From Owenia fusiformis (lineage: Eukaryota; Annelida; Polychaeta; Sabellida; Oweniidae): DNA of 64,000 nucleotides. The translations under genes were made by a program, and so were the position numbers. The notes beneath the pieces were generated by a model. The model had not been told where the DNA came from and did no database searches. It saw only the letters and a list, made by a program, of their open reading frames with translations. Shown here in pieces: positions 45,319-56,151 of this stretch. Every line of letters starts with the position of its first letter. The first letter of the stretch is position 1. Location: positions 24,102,822 to 24,166,821 of the forward strand of contig CAIIXF020000008.1 in assembly GCA_903813345.2 (NCBI GenBank), written 5' to 3'.

Positions 45319-45440
45319 ATATATCCCTATGTGCAGGGTCCAACAGGGCATTAGAAGTGTTTGATCTCAATGTGGCTAAGAGTGTCCAGACCATAGAAGA
45401 TATCCATTCCAGACCTGCTCATGTAATATGTCAAAATCAA
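45319..45440 (+). CDS. WDR27: WDR27 exon (AGSNRALEVFDLN..HSRPAHVICQN)
   Basis: The acceptor is CACATGTGTAG and the donor GTAAGT. The exon starts with two bases that join the T at 33500 to give tyrosine, then 40 codons to a codon border. It encodes ISLCAGSNRALEVFDLNVAK and ends IEDIHSRPAHVICQNQ. The AG.NR.LEVFDLN strand and the HSRP.H.ICQN stretch are highly characteristic of WDR27. An alternative AG at 45334 would give a shorter exon but breaks the phase with 33500, so 45319 is preferred. Confidence 0.92.
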
Positions 45441-45584
45441 GTAAGTGGCTAGCACTGCAGTTCCCTTATAAAAAAATGGTTTCATTGCACATCATGTAAC
45501 CATTATTTTTACCTTGAAGATCAAAGGAAAGGGATCAAAGGATCTTGGAATTACAGTTTTTTGGTGTCATACTCTATAATATTT

Positions 45585-46910
45585 GACAAAAAGTAGGACT
45601 TAGTCATTTTCAGGAAACTTACTCATGTATAAAGTCAATGGCAGGTTTTGTGATTGACAAGTTTCTCAAAGTTTGCCCTATACTTTTTCATTTCTTGCAA
45701 TGAATTACATCATTACTAGATTTAAGCATTCCCTACATATTGCTTAGTATATGTCAGCATCAAATTTTTACCGTTTTTGAGATACAGTAGAACCTGTGTA
45801 AGTGGAACACCCTCCGTTCTGCCAAAAAGCGTTCCACTTAGGAGGTGTTCCACTTACGGAGGTTTTGGGTTCGCGGAGATTTAAAGAACATACAAGATCA
45901 AATATAGGGTTTATATGTATCACCGGAAATCTGATTCTCTGTTCATTGCACTGTTGCAGGGCAGCTATATACCATTAACTATCCATTTGTTTTACTCAAA
46001 AAGGTATCTGACATTCGAAATCCTCCTCAATCTGCCAAAAATGTTTCTGACATTCTTAATCCTCCTCATTCTGCCAGTCTCAGGCACAAAGATTTGGCAA
46101 TTAAGTTTTAAAGACTTGTTCCTACTGCTAATAATTCATTTATTTTTATCTGACATTCTTAATCTTACTTATAAAGTTTGACACAAACAGCAAGGGGTAT
46201 TAATTAGAGGTAGCATCACGGGTCCATCTCTACAGGAGGTTAATCCAATTTGATGAATGATAATCTTAATTTGCTAATTATCAAATTAATTAGTGGCAGC
46301 ATCACATGTTGATCTCTACAGGGGGTTAATCCAATTTGCTATATGGTGATCTTAATTTGCCAATTATCATGTCATTACCTGTTTTCATACCCAGATATCA
46401 CTGTAGAAGGTTAATTCTTTTTACATAAGTATCAATATTGAAATTTATGAAAAATTGACTGTTCCACTTAGCAGGTTAATTTTTCAATATGGGGTGTTCA
46501 CTGTTCAAGTTTGGAGGTGTTCCACTTACAGAGGTTCAATTAACATTAAGTCAATGGGTTTTTAAAACGGGACTTTGAAAAAGTGTTCCACTTGCGAGGT
46601 GTTCCACTTATAGAGGTGTTCCACTTAGCAGGTTCTACTGTAGTTGACGTAAAAAAACAGTAAAAATAACAATTTTTTTGAAATCATCTACAAGTTGCCA
46701 GGAGTTCAAATCTGACATAAGTTTTAGGATTTGGCCTTTACTTGACCTTCAGTGACCTTCGAAAGCTCAAAAAAATTGATTTATTAAATTGATTTTTTGA
46801 TGTAAATTTTGGTCAGCTTAATCACAAAAGACCTTACTGAGCTCTGAATAAGTAAAATTTTCAAGGTCAAAGGTCATCAAACTAGGTCACACAACTGTGC
46901 TATCTAAGTT
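45585..46910. repeat. Dispersed AGGTCA-bearing repeat, copy 2, interrupted by a pogo-like MITE
   Basis: 45585-45784 and 46643-46910 are together closely similar to about 6105-6620. Shared words include GACTTAGTCATTTTCAGG, CAATGGCAGGTTTTGTGATT, TCATCTACAAGTTGCCAGG and CAAGGTCAAAGGTCATCAAA. The other copy lacks the MITE and serves as the empty site. Confidence 0.85.
45785..46640. mobile_element. pogo/Tigger-like MITE, 856 bp, TA target duplication
   Basis: The left end CAGTAGAACCTGTGTAAGTG and right end ..TTAGCAGGTTCTACTG are inverted and flanked by TA (45783-45784, 46641-46642). TACAGTAGAACCT-type ends are characteristic of the pogo group of Tc1/mariner elements. GTGTTCCACTTA-type words occur about ten times, mostly near the ends. 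The 88-residue plus-strand frame inside shows no transposase motif. Confidence 0.85.
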
Positions 46911-48825
46911 TCTCAAAGTTCGATACTACACATCCAAATCAATATTTTTGTTTGAAAGTCAGGATATACATTCCTCTGAAGGTTCCAAACTGTGTGAGCA
47001 CAGGACCATTGGTCCTTCATTACAAGTTCATTACAAGTTTCGATGGTTACACAAACATTTTTAAGAAACCATTGCAAACCATAACCCATTGAAATAAACA
47101 GTTACAATTGATTGCAACCATTGATGGGTAACTGCAACTATTGCCACCATTATTTTAGTTAAACAGTAAATATTATGTGGAATATTTTTCAAAGATTATA
47201 AAATGATCACTACACTGTTGCTTTAGCTCATCCACTAAAGTCAAATTTCTTAAGTCAAAGATAACTACAGTATCCCGCACCCCTATATAGGAAATTTAAT
47301 CAGTACAAATGGTAATTGGCTAGATTGTTGATGAGTAGCCTTTGAAACTCCCTTCTCATTAATAGGCCCACTGGGTTGTTATTTGAAAGAACTCAAGATA
47401 AACACCCATGGGCCATTTTAAGAGGTAAAAATATTCCAAGGGGATTGCGTATATTTAGAGGGAAAAATAGCTTTTCCAACATCGGGGATTTATTTCGAGG
47501 GTTATTATCAATTTTAAAGTTGACTTATAGTCTCCTACTCATGCAATAGTATCATGAATGCGGGCATGTCTGTTGACCAATATGTGACCTTTTGTCATAT
47601 TTTTGCTACATCATGTCAAGTCCACCCCCGGGAGTCCACCCAAATTTTATGTTCTGTTTGCCACTTCTGTTTTCTCCCGGGCTGTTTTTTATTCAATAGC
47701 CATCTCTTGAATGTTTTCACCCACTGGGCATTAATTAAAAGTCCTCGAAATGAACGCTCATTGGGCAGCCCTGTAGACAGCTTTGGCACTCTTAAAAAAT
47801 TTCCAGTGGGGGTTCACATTTGATGGCCCAAAATGGCCAAAATCACTTGAAAAGTGCTCAGTATGGTGAAATATTGCATGAATTTGAAATAATTTTTGGC
47901 TGGGGGCTTGATTTATCATGAGCCCTCTCAGTTGTAGAGCCCTCTCATTTTCAGAACCCAATGACATTAAAATCTTACTCAAAAATATTTAAGAAGCATT
48001 TCAAATCTGATCTCTCAATACATTATTATTTAGCGTCAACTCAAATATACTTCATTATGTCTCTTTATTTCCCATTTTGATAGCATCTTTAGACAATTCA
48101 TGTATTAAACAATTGCTACTACATGTATGTACATAATTTATTAGGAAGTCTAATCTGTTAGTATGATATTATAAGTATGTTTATAAGTTAGTATGTCTAA
48201 AGTCTGCAGTCTATCACACTATTCTCTCATTAAAGAATTTGGACTTTGTGTGTCTCAGATCTTGTTCCCAATGATAAGTCTGACATCACTTCCAGAACAA
48301 CAAAAAAACATTCACTTACTTGTTCCAAAAGTTCATTTTATCATGATATCGGGGATCTAAAGTCAGCACGTGTCAGTTTTCGCGACAAAACTGATTTCAT
48401 TTTCAGAGCAGAAATTTTACGTCACATGACATGACATGTATTGTTGAAACAATTTAACGCGAAATACGATTTTGTAGATAAAAATGAAACCCTGGCTTTC
48501 AAAAACTAGTTATTCACTCTTATGTCGAGCCAATTATTGCATGATTGAGGCTATTCTCATCAATTTTGCGAAGGGTATAATATCACTTGCAACTGAGTGT
48601 GGAATCAGTCGAGCTGAAATGTTATTGAAAGCATATAAGTTATATAACAGCAAACGTTGCCAGTGTTTGGGGATTAAAACTTTTTTACTCAAATGTAATG
48701 CTGTAAGGCCAAAATATAATTATTGGGTTAACATTTTCAGTTATCGATATACAGTTTCACAAATGCATTTCAATAAATTCCTTGTATATATACATGTAAT
48801 GAATTTCTTTTTGTGAAGTTCAATG
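46911..48825. other. Intron stretch, no gene
   Basis: Open frames up to 110 codons occur (47554-47823, 48484-48816), but none has a domain, splice-consistent borders or similarity to other parts of the window. No TIR or tandem structure was recognised. Confidence 0.45.
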
Positions 48826-49145
48826 GCTTTGTATAAAAAACCTCCTACCTCATACCCACCTACCCACGTACGTTGGACATGATACAGTCTTTGAAGGGTT
48901 CAATTGCAAAGATTTTAGTTTATTAAATCTTAGTTTATGATGAATTATAGATGCATTTGTAACGACCCTTGATAGCAAGTTGCTAATACATCCCAGCTTG
49001 GTTCGATTCCCACCAGGGGCATCGAATTTTGAGATTTGTAATCTTTAAAATGGAACCCTTCAGTGACTGTATCATGTTCCACGTAGGTTGGTAGTTGGGT
49101 ATGAGGTAGGAGGTTTTTATATACAAAGCCAAGTTCAATCAATTA
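48826..49145. mobile_element. Foldback element with ~100-bp arms and a tRNA T-arm-like loop
   Basis: 48826-48920 and 49030-49140 are inverted copies (GGCTTTGTATAAAAAACCTC, CTACCTCATACCCA, ACATGATACAGTC, GAAGGGTTC). The ~110-bp loop contains GGTTCGATTCCCACCAGGGG (about 48999-49018), a good match to a polymerase III B box / tRNA T-arm. The T-stem pairs poorly and no full cloverleaf was found, so it is at most a tRNA-derived remnant. Confidence 0.65.
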
Positions 49146-49977
49146 AAAATATTTATGTGGCTATTGGAATGCCTGCGAATGTGGAACTACTGTACAGCCC
49201 ATTTCACTATTTTTATTTCATTAGTAGAAACCCAACAATATGAAATCAGGGGATCATTGTGCAATAATATATGGAAAAGTATATTCATATTGTACATGAA
49301 TGATATTTGAGTATTAATATTAATATTTTTTGAGATTATTTAATTTTTTTGTTTTGCGTCCCCTTACTTGCACGATTTGGAGTAAATCAGAAAAAACAAA
49401 CACATCCAAATAGCAATCACAAGGGTCTGAAAGTACCATCGCATTTTGTTCAATCAGAATCAGAGGAAATGGCAGATAATTTGATGTGCGTCAAAATTGA
49501 CAGTGTATCGATTACTTTGCCATACATTGTGTATTTTCTTATGTTTTACCCTTGAAAAATAGCTATGTCATCCCTTTTAATGACCATAAAATGTACACAT
49601 TTCTCAGCAAACAAATTTGTGTTTTTTCTTGAGTTTATGTTTTTTTCCTTGTTCCCTTGCATGATTTGGATTTTGCCAGGACACAAAACAGAGAATCTAC
49701 TTCTTATTGCCTTATGTAAAATAGGAATATATTTTTCCAAATATTATTGCACAATGATATTTTGATTTCTTATTTTTTTGGTTTTACTGACGAAATAAAA
49801 CACTGAATGGGCTGTAATGTATATTTCTACTTTGGTTTAACCTTTGTAGTAGTTAGCAACAACAACTTTTCGATTTAGCACCAGAATAACACAGAACATC
49901 ATGGTCAGGTGACCTCAAAAAAGTGCGCAAAAATAAAAAAGTGCCTCCCGTGTTGAAGAGCTCACATTCCGGGAACA
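49146..49977. other. Intron stretch, no gene
   Basis: AT-rich sequence with short open frames lacking motifs. No repeats shared with other parts of the window were recognised. Confidence 0.4.
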
Positions 49978-49987
49978 GATTTTTTAC

Positions 49988-50140
49988 GGACGAGAGTAAA
50001 TCCTATACGGCATATGATATATTATTGATGTTTGACCAATCACAAAAATATTTCTCTGACAAGGGCTGAACTAAATGCTGAAATCTGATTGGTCAAACAC
50101 CAATAATATACCATATGCCGTATAGGATTTACTCTTGTCC
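49988..50140. mobile_element. 153-bp MITE with 55-bp TIRs and 10-bp target duplication
   Basis: The left arm starts GGACGAGAGTAAATCCTATA and the right arm ends inverted with GGATTTACTCTTGTCC. The arms pair for about 55 bp with four mismatches. GATTTTTTAC flanks it on both sides (49978-49987, 50141-50150). A 9-10-bp duplication is typical of Mutator-like elements. Confidence 0.85.
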
Positions 50141-50539
50141 GATTTTTTACATCCGGATTTTTTCCCTATTGAAATATACAGGGTCTGATTTTGAATTTTG
50201 TTTGAAACTGACAATAATCATGAAATGTTCTACTGTGACATCACCAACTTTGTTCTGGAAGCTGAGACCCGATGACTCAATATGAAACAAGAAGCAAGTT
50301 CTCATGTATATAACGTTGGCTTGATTTCATGTTTATATATGTTTGACTTATATCAATTGTGAGGGTTGTAACTTGATACCAGTATGACCTTTATCGTCCC
50401 GACAATACGCAAAAACATGGTTTTAAGGTTGGGAGAATTTGGTTTAATCAACCAACCAATGAAAATTTGTCCCACTTGAAGTGATGCATTGCGGGAGTTA
50501 TTTATGTTAATAACCATGTTTTCGTCTATCGCGTATTAG

Positions 50540-51180
50540 TTTTTAATGCTGAAATGTTAGATATTCAAGATCCACACCAAGATGCATATAAACCTGGACA
50601 TCAAACAACAGATAATTTATATATTTTAAACACAATCTTAGCCTGTTATAAGCTCATGAAAAAGCCACTATTCTGTATCATGATAGATTTTAGAAAAGCA
50701 TAGTTTTTAACTCAAAAGTTGATGCGGTTTTCACATTCAATGATAGTGCTATAGAAAATGTTGAGCAGTACAAATATCTTGGATGTGTACTCAGTAAAAC
50801 AAAGAATTTTGACCAGCATGTATTTTACTTGAAAGAGCAAGCAAGAAAAGCTTTGTTTAAAGTTTTACAGCAATATAAAAACTTTTATGACATTCCAATT
50901 AATGTTGCATTGCACCTTTTGATTCTTTAGTTGAACCTATTTTAACTTATGCCTCAGAGGTGTGGATCAATGAAAAACATCTAAAGACAATAGAGACAAT
51001 GCACCTACATGTATCTTTTCTTAAATGTCTGTTGGGTGTTAAAAAATCAACTGCAACACCAGCAATTCATGGAGAATTGGGACGCTACCCGTTAAAAATA
51101 CGTTTTGAAATCAAATTAATTAAATATTGGCTCCCTTTACTTCATCTATCACCGGGAAATTATGAATATTAACACTATAC
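50540..51180 (+). pseudogene. LINE fragment with RT core deleted
   Basis: 50575-50700 reads AYKPGHQTTDNLYILNTILA then KPLFCIMIDFRKA, the finger region and motif A start (first catalytic Asp in MIDF). It then jumps directly to thumb-type sequence, YKYLGCVLSKTKNFDQHVFY, and after a frameshift LVEPILTYASEVWIN and ATPAIHGELGRYPLKIR. Motifs B and C are missing. The final part resembles the LINE at 8.5-10 kb (ELGRYPLFINI), so the two are probably related families. Confidence 0.65.
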
Positions 51181-51899
51181 TACTAGGAAATTCTAAGAAA
51201 GTACGAGGTATATATGATTACCGTTTATATGGTAATATAGAAGGTGTGGTAACTCAGTACTGGAGAGGTTAAGCTAACGATGTTTTTCACAACGTAACCG
51301 TGAACGCAAAGTACAAAAATTAACAAAGGAATGTATCGAGCGCTCATAGTTTTATGCACGCTTAGTCTACTTCAGATACTCTTTCAGCTTCAGAGTTTCG
51401 GGTTTAGAACGGGAGATTTGAATATTTGACGTTGGGTCAACGGGAACCATTTTACTCGTGTCTATTGAACACTATGCTGTCAATTTTGATTTCGATGCAC
51501 AGTTGAATTCTTGCTGAACACGATGATGTTTGTCATGCATGATTTAGCGCCAAAAATCTTACGAAACGAGCTCGTTTAAAATATGTATTAGAAAACCAGC
51601 TATAAAACCACATCAATGACATACTATAGAATCATTACACGCTATGGTGTAGTCTAAACAAACACTGGATTTGAACGGCTATTTATATGAGAAGGCTACA
51701 TGAATTTGTATATGGTCGAGTGATACGTACAGGTTCAGTTTCGATTATATATGCAAAGCTTAACCTCTCCATTATCTGGTAATTACAGTTTGAATTATTT
51801 GTGTGTATACGGAAAAAATTAATCTGCAAGTTTTAACATCTTATTCTAAATATGGTAGAAAATAATTGAATATACTGTAACCTTTTATTTTACTTGTAG

Positions 51900-51997
51900 G
51901 GCTCTGCCTATGCTAGTCATCCATCAAGTTCTTATGATCTGTTTCTAACCGCTGCGGTATCTGACAGTATAAAACTCTGGGACCTCCGCATGAACAG
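51900..51997 (+). CDS. WDR27: WDR27 exon (GSAYASHPSSSYDLFLTAAV..IKLWDLR)
   Basis: The acceptor is TTTACTTGTAG and the donor GTACAT. The exon is 98 bp, starting on a codon border and ending with two bases (AG). It encodes GSAYASHPSSSYDLFLTAAV then SDSIKLWDLRMN, the second half of a WD blade ending in LWDLR. YDLFLT.A..D...LWDLR is the family signature at this position. It joins in phase to 53423. Confidence 0.92.
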
Positions 51998-52009
51998 GTA
52001 CATACATGA

Positions 52010-53220
52010 GGGTTATGTTATGGGAGGTTTTGGATATGGGTTATATCCTGAGGGAAATATATCTTTAGGGTCCAAGGTAAGATATTATATTTCTTGAGGG
52101 ATATATCCCGTATTCAAAACTTAGCATTACACTACCAATTTATTCAATGACAAGTTAGGTTTCACCAGTGAGGATTTAAGGTCACCCAATCGTGTCCAGT
52201 TTTGTTTTCCTGGCCCAGGCTGGATTTTCCTGTTCTGTCAGATACTCATCCAAATTTATTTTCTTGAATCTTTGATTATAAACAGGGATACGTATGCTCC
52301 TTCCCTTCTTTAAACCATCAAACAGATCGCGATTGTATGCGTTTTTCTCCATTGTCGTTTACAGTAATCATGCAAACGTTACAAAAATGAACCGATATGC
52401 GAACAGCAATTATGAAGTAGCGGGTAGATATACTATATCTGCCTGCTCGAAGTGGGACGTAAATAAGGGTTATGTAGTGGGAGGTTTTGGATACAGGGTT
52501 TATCCCAAGGGAAATATGTGTATCTCACGAGGGACCGCAGGGACCGAGGGAGATACACATATTTCCCACGGGATAAACACTCTATCCAAAACCGACCGTA
52601 CATAACTGGTGTATCTCATACTTGAGTGGGTTTGGGGTAGATATAACCTTTACCACCTTTTTCAAAAGACAAGATAGGCCTATACGGTAAAAGCACAATT
52701 TATATTTAACATTTTCATAATATTCCTTCAGTTCAATACAATAGAATTGTAACATTTAAACTTTTTGAAAAATTTTAAACTTCTGAAATTTAAATTTTAA
52801 AATTTTTTAAACTTTTTTAAACTTTTGAAAAAATTCCCGGGAGCGGGATGGATATATTATATCTGCCCGCATTTGGCCTAGAGCGGGACATATACAATAT
52901 ATCCTGCCCGCTCCTCAGATATGATATATATTCCCAGGTAATATCTACCCCAAACCCACTCAAGTATGAAATACAGCTATATCTGCCACTGATGAAAATA
53001 TAAGTTTTTACAAACCTGCTTTATGTACTTGTAATACGTCCAAGTATGGGATAAAAGTTTTTACAAACTGGCTTTATGTACCTGTCCAAGTATGGTATAA
53101 ATAGAGGTTATCCTATATGAGGTTCAGGACATTGGCTGTAGATCCCGATTGAAGATTTATTATATTGTGGCCAAGGGATAATCCCAATATCCTGAACCGA
53201 CTATAGGATAATATGTTTAT
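52010..53220. mobile_element. Cluster of hairpin MITEs and a TIR element (GGTTTTGGATACAGG / TGTATTTCATAC families)
   Basis: Palindromes lie at about 52016-52120 and 52475-52605 (GTGGGAGGTTTTGGATACAG against CTATCCAAAACCGACCGTAC), with a diverged one at 53115-53215 (GGTTCAGGACATTGG against CAATATCCTGAACC). 52608-52972 is bounded by inverted GTATYTCATACTTGAGTGGG and continues inward GTTTGGGGTAGATAT. Its interior holds GAGCGGGA / CCCGCTCC inverted words. The families are those at 15805-16480 and 13287-15803. Confidence 0.65.
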
Positions 53221-53422
53221 CCCATACCAATCTTATTCATCTGGTTCACATTGTTTATCCGTTGGAAATATCTTAGAATATTCATGTCCAGTCTTGTTTT
53301 CTTGGCCGTGGCCGAATTTTTTGTCATAGGATAATTAAAAACAGCTACTGCATACTGTTTATCTACATCTACTGATGACATGTTGACACCTAAATGAGTT
53401 AATCTGTCCTTTGATAATGTAG

Positions 53423-53525
53423 GTGTGTACAGAGATATGAAGGTCACCAAAACAGGGTCTACCCATGTGGTCTTGCAATCAGCCCCTGCTCAAGGTACAT
53501 AGCAACAGGTTCAGAGGATAAAGCA
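53423..53525 (+). CDS. WDR27: WDR27 exon (GHQNRVYPCGLAISPCSRYIATGSEDKA)
   Basis: The acceptor is TTTGATAATGTAG and the donor GTAAGT. The exon opens with one base, then 34 codons to a codon border. It encodes CVQRYEGHQNRVYPCGLAIS then PCSRYIATGSEDKA. This is a WD blade with GH, a PCG..FSPCGR strand and the GSED turn. The blade's closing strand (an AYVYE-type stretch in the family) should come from the next exon. I do not find it in 53526-64000, so the gene continues beyond the window. Confidence 0.92.
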
Positions 53526-53644
53526 GTAAGTATTGGTATTGTGGGATTAGTTGCATGGATTAGGGTTTAAAAATATTTTTTTACTAATAATTTTATGTGG
53601 TAGATTCATATTGAGAAAGAAGAAGTAAGGCATATATGAATAAG

Positions 53645-56130
53645 ATTTTTATTTTTTTATTTTTTATATTTCCTTTATTTCATAATACATCATACAAACA
53701 GATACAAGGCCTACGCCGAAGCATTATTGGCCCTGTTAAAGTAGTTACAATATAGGTTAAAATAGGTCACAATGTAAAAATGATAGATGTAAAACATATT
53801 TATGAACATGAAATAATCGTGAAAACGTGAAGACAGGTCAGAGATATATGTACATATTAATGAATATTGGACTATTTAACTTCCTTGACAATAGAGTGTA
53901 AAAATTCGGCTGTTAATTCAATAGCCTTTTTATTTGTAATTGTGTCAAGAGAAGGATCTGCAAAAAGTAGAAAGTCTACCCTGTCTTCCTGTTTTCTATT
54001 ATTAAAAGAGTTTAAATTAAAGGATGGCAGTCCCCCTAGTTCTCTGTGAAAATTGAGTCTTTGAATGTTAAAAAGAGGGCAATGGAGCAATAGGTGTTTG
54101 GTTGATTCAGTAGAGTGACCACATTTACATTTGGCATTTGGAATATTTTTGAAGTTATGTGTAAAAAGATGCTGCCTAAAAATGAGATCACATCTCGTTT
54201 TATTTAAGACAGTTTCTTTATCTCTGGATAGGTTTAATCTTGGGGTTGTGAATTCTTTCTTTTCCCCATTCAAAAATGTTCTTATTTTATACTTAAATGA
54301 GTTGCGTGAGTGTGCTTGTTTCAGTTCATCAGGTAAATTATCCCATAATTTAATACTGGATAAAGCTGTAAACTTCCTAAGTTTAGCAGATGCTTTGAAT
54401 GGGATCTTAAAATCATTGCTACGTCGAAGTCTTTGGTGACTTACCTGATTCTTATACTGTTCAAAAACATTTGAAACATATGAAGGCATCTTATAATTAT
54501 TTACAAAGTCAAACATAAAAACTAGTTTTTTTTCTTTTCTTCGATTGGATAAGGATCTCCATCCAAGACATGCCATCACCTTCTCAGAGTTTGACCCTTT
54601 GATGCAACCACTTACAATAAGACCCGCTCTATATTGGACTCTATCTAAACTTGGTAAGAGGTTTAGATTTGCGCTGTCCAAAATAATATTGCCATATTCG
54701 AGATGTGGGAGAATGAATGCCATATAAATTGTCTGTAAGTGTTTTGATCTTACTGAAAATTTGAGTGCTTTTAATGGATTTAACATTTTATTACACCTAG
54801 TAATCACTGAGTTAATGTGTTCTTCAAAGCTAAGGTGTTTGTCTAAAATGATGCCTAAATGTTTATGGCTATTTACAAGAGGTATTTGCTCATTATTCAT
54901 TGTTACTGGAATTTGTTTCTTGACTTTTCGTGTGTGTTTAGACTGAAAGATAACCTCTTTACTCTTAGATGCCTTAAATTTGAGTTTCCATTTAGTGGAC
55001 CAATTAGCCATTTCATTGATATCTGATTGAATTTTTTGATTTGTTGCTTCAACTGATTCATTCTTTGGTACTGTCAAGAAGATGGAACTATCATGAGCAT
55101 ATAAGAAAAGTTTACAATTATGAACTGAGTCTGCTAAGTCATTAATATATAGCAAAAATAAGAGGGGGCCAAGAATTGATCCTTGGGGAACCCCACTATT
55201 TATTTAATAGGATCTGGAGTCTCGATTTTGAAGATTTTGAGGAATATTTGCACCAGCTTCAGCATTACATGAAATGTCTGAATAAGTATCATTGATCCTT
55301 ACTTTTAATTTCCTATCTGTTAGATATGAGGTCAATAACTCTATAATATTGTTGCCTAATCCATAAGATTTCATCAAAATTATCGGCTAACATATTTACA
55401 ATAGAAAATAGTTGCTTCTGTGTATCATGTCCTGGTAAGAACCCGGACTGATTTTCATAAATGAGGTTCTTCGAGGAAACATGGTCAAAAATAGCTGTAT
55501 AAATTATTCGTTCAAAAAGCTTTGAGAGATTATTGAGGAGGCAGATTGGTCTGTAGTTGGATGGGTCTGTTTTTGAATTTTTATTCTTATATATAGGAAC
55601 AATTATACCCAGTTTCCAGCAATCAGGAAATGTATTTGTCTCCAAGAAAATAGTGAATAGTTTAACTAGTTCAACATCGATAGAGTCAGCCACAAGTTTC
55701 AACATTTTGTTAGTGATATTGTCTTCTCCACCTTTTTTAGATGAATTAAGGTTCCGTAAGTTATCATTTATATTTTTTCGAGAAATATTTATGTAAGTCA
55801 AAGATTCATTTGTTTTCATAGGACAGGGGGGCAATGACTTATCAATTATATTATGGTGGAACTTAGTCATGAACTTATTTAAAAAAGCATTTGCTTTTCC
55901 AAAGTCATCATCAATAATTTTATCATTTATCTCAAGAAGAGGAATGCCTGTAGAAAACTTGCTTCCTATAAGTTTCTTTATAATTGTCCAGTAGTTTAGG
56001 CCATTTGCTGCTTCTTCATCCAAGTTATTACAAAGTTTATCTTGATAGTTGTTCTTTGAGTCAGTAATTAATTTGGTAAGATATGCGTTTTGCTTTTTAA
56101 ATTGGTTGATGTTTAAGTCATTGCTGTCCT
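53645..56130 (-). mobile_element. Decayed LINE (L2/CR1-like), 5' truncated
   Basis: On the minus strand it runs from RT finger region (56130) to an A-rich 3' end near 53645 (AAATATAAAAAATAAAAAAA on that strand). It abuts the hairpin head at 56138. Its 5' part is duplicated to the right at 56420-56825 and 57263-57410. Confidence 0.8.
53872..56023 (-). pseudogene. LINE reverse transcriptase, inactive
   Basis: The first open piece (56023-55313) has GGEDNITNKMLKLVADSID, FPDCWKLGIIVPIYKN, NYRPICLLNNLSKLFE and QSGFLPGHDT. Motif A (the first catalytic Asp) is deleted: the frame jumps from MLADNF to LMKSYGLGNNIIELL in another frame at about 55380. Motif B GVPQGSILGPLLF at about 55145-55190 is preceded by a stop. 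The second piece (55155-53872, 427 residues) begins at the motif B end. It has YAHDSSI where motif C should be YADD, so a metal-binding Asp is replaced by His. It ends with CKCGHSTESTKHLLLHC. Family resemblance to the LINE at 36.5-40.4 kb is clear, but the sequences are well diverged. Confidence 0.88.
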
Positions 56131-56137
56131 TTTTATC

Positions 56138-56151
56138 GCACCCTCAGGTGC
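56138..56151. repeat. Hairpin head (copy e)
   Basis: GCACC CTCA GGTGC with TTTTTATC before and TATATTGTAATCAGTTTGCC after. An identical stem is at 57418-57431 in the tandem duplicate. The satellite array lies directly to its right, so this is the head of the element whose body became the satellite. Confidence 0.7.

Noticed and set aside
45334-45440. Alternative WDR27 acceptor at the later AG (before GGTCCAACAGG)
   Set aside because: It would break the phase with the exon ending at 33500, and would lose the strand residues that the family has before AGSNR.
48484-48816. 110-residue plus-strand ORF
   Set aside because: No recognised domain, AT-rich composition, no splice or repeat context; length is within chance for this region.
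52294-52605. 103-residue open frame as a gene
   Set aside because: Overlaps the GGTTTTGGATACAGG palindrome; no motif and no similarity to WDR27.
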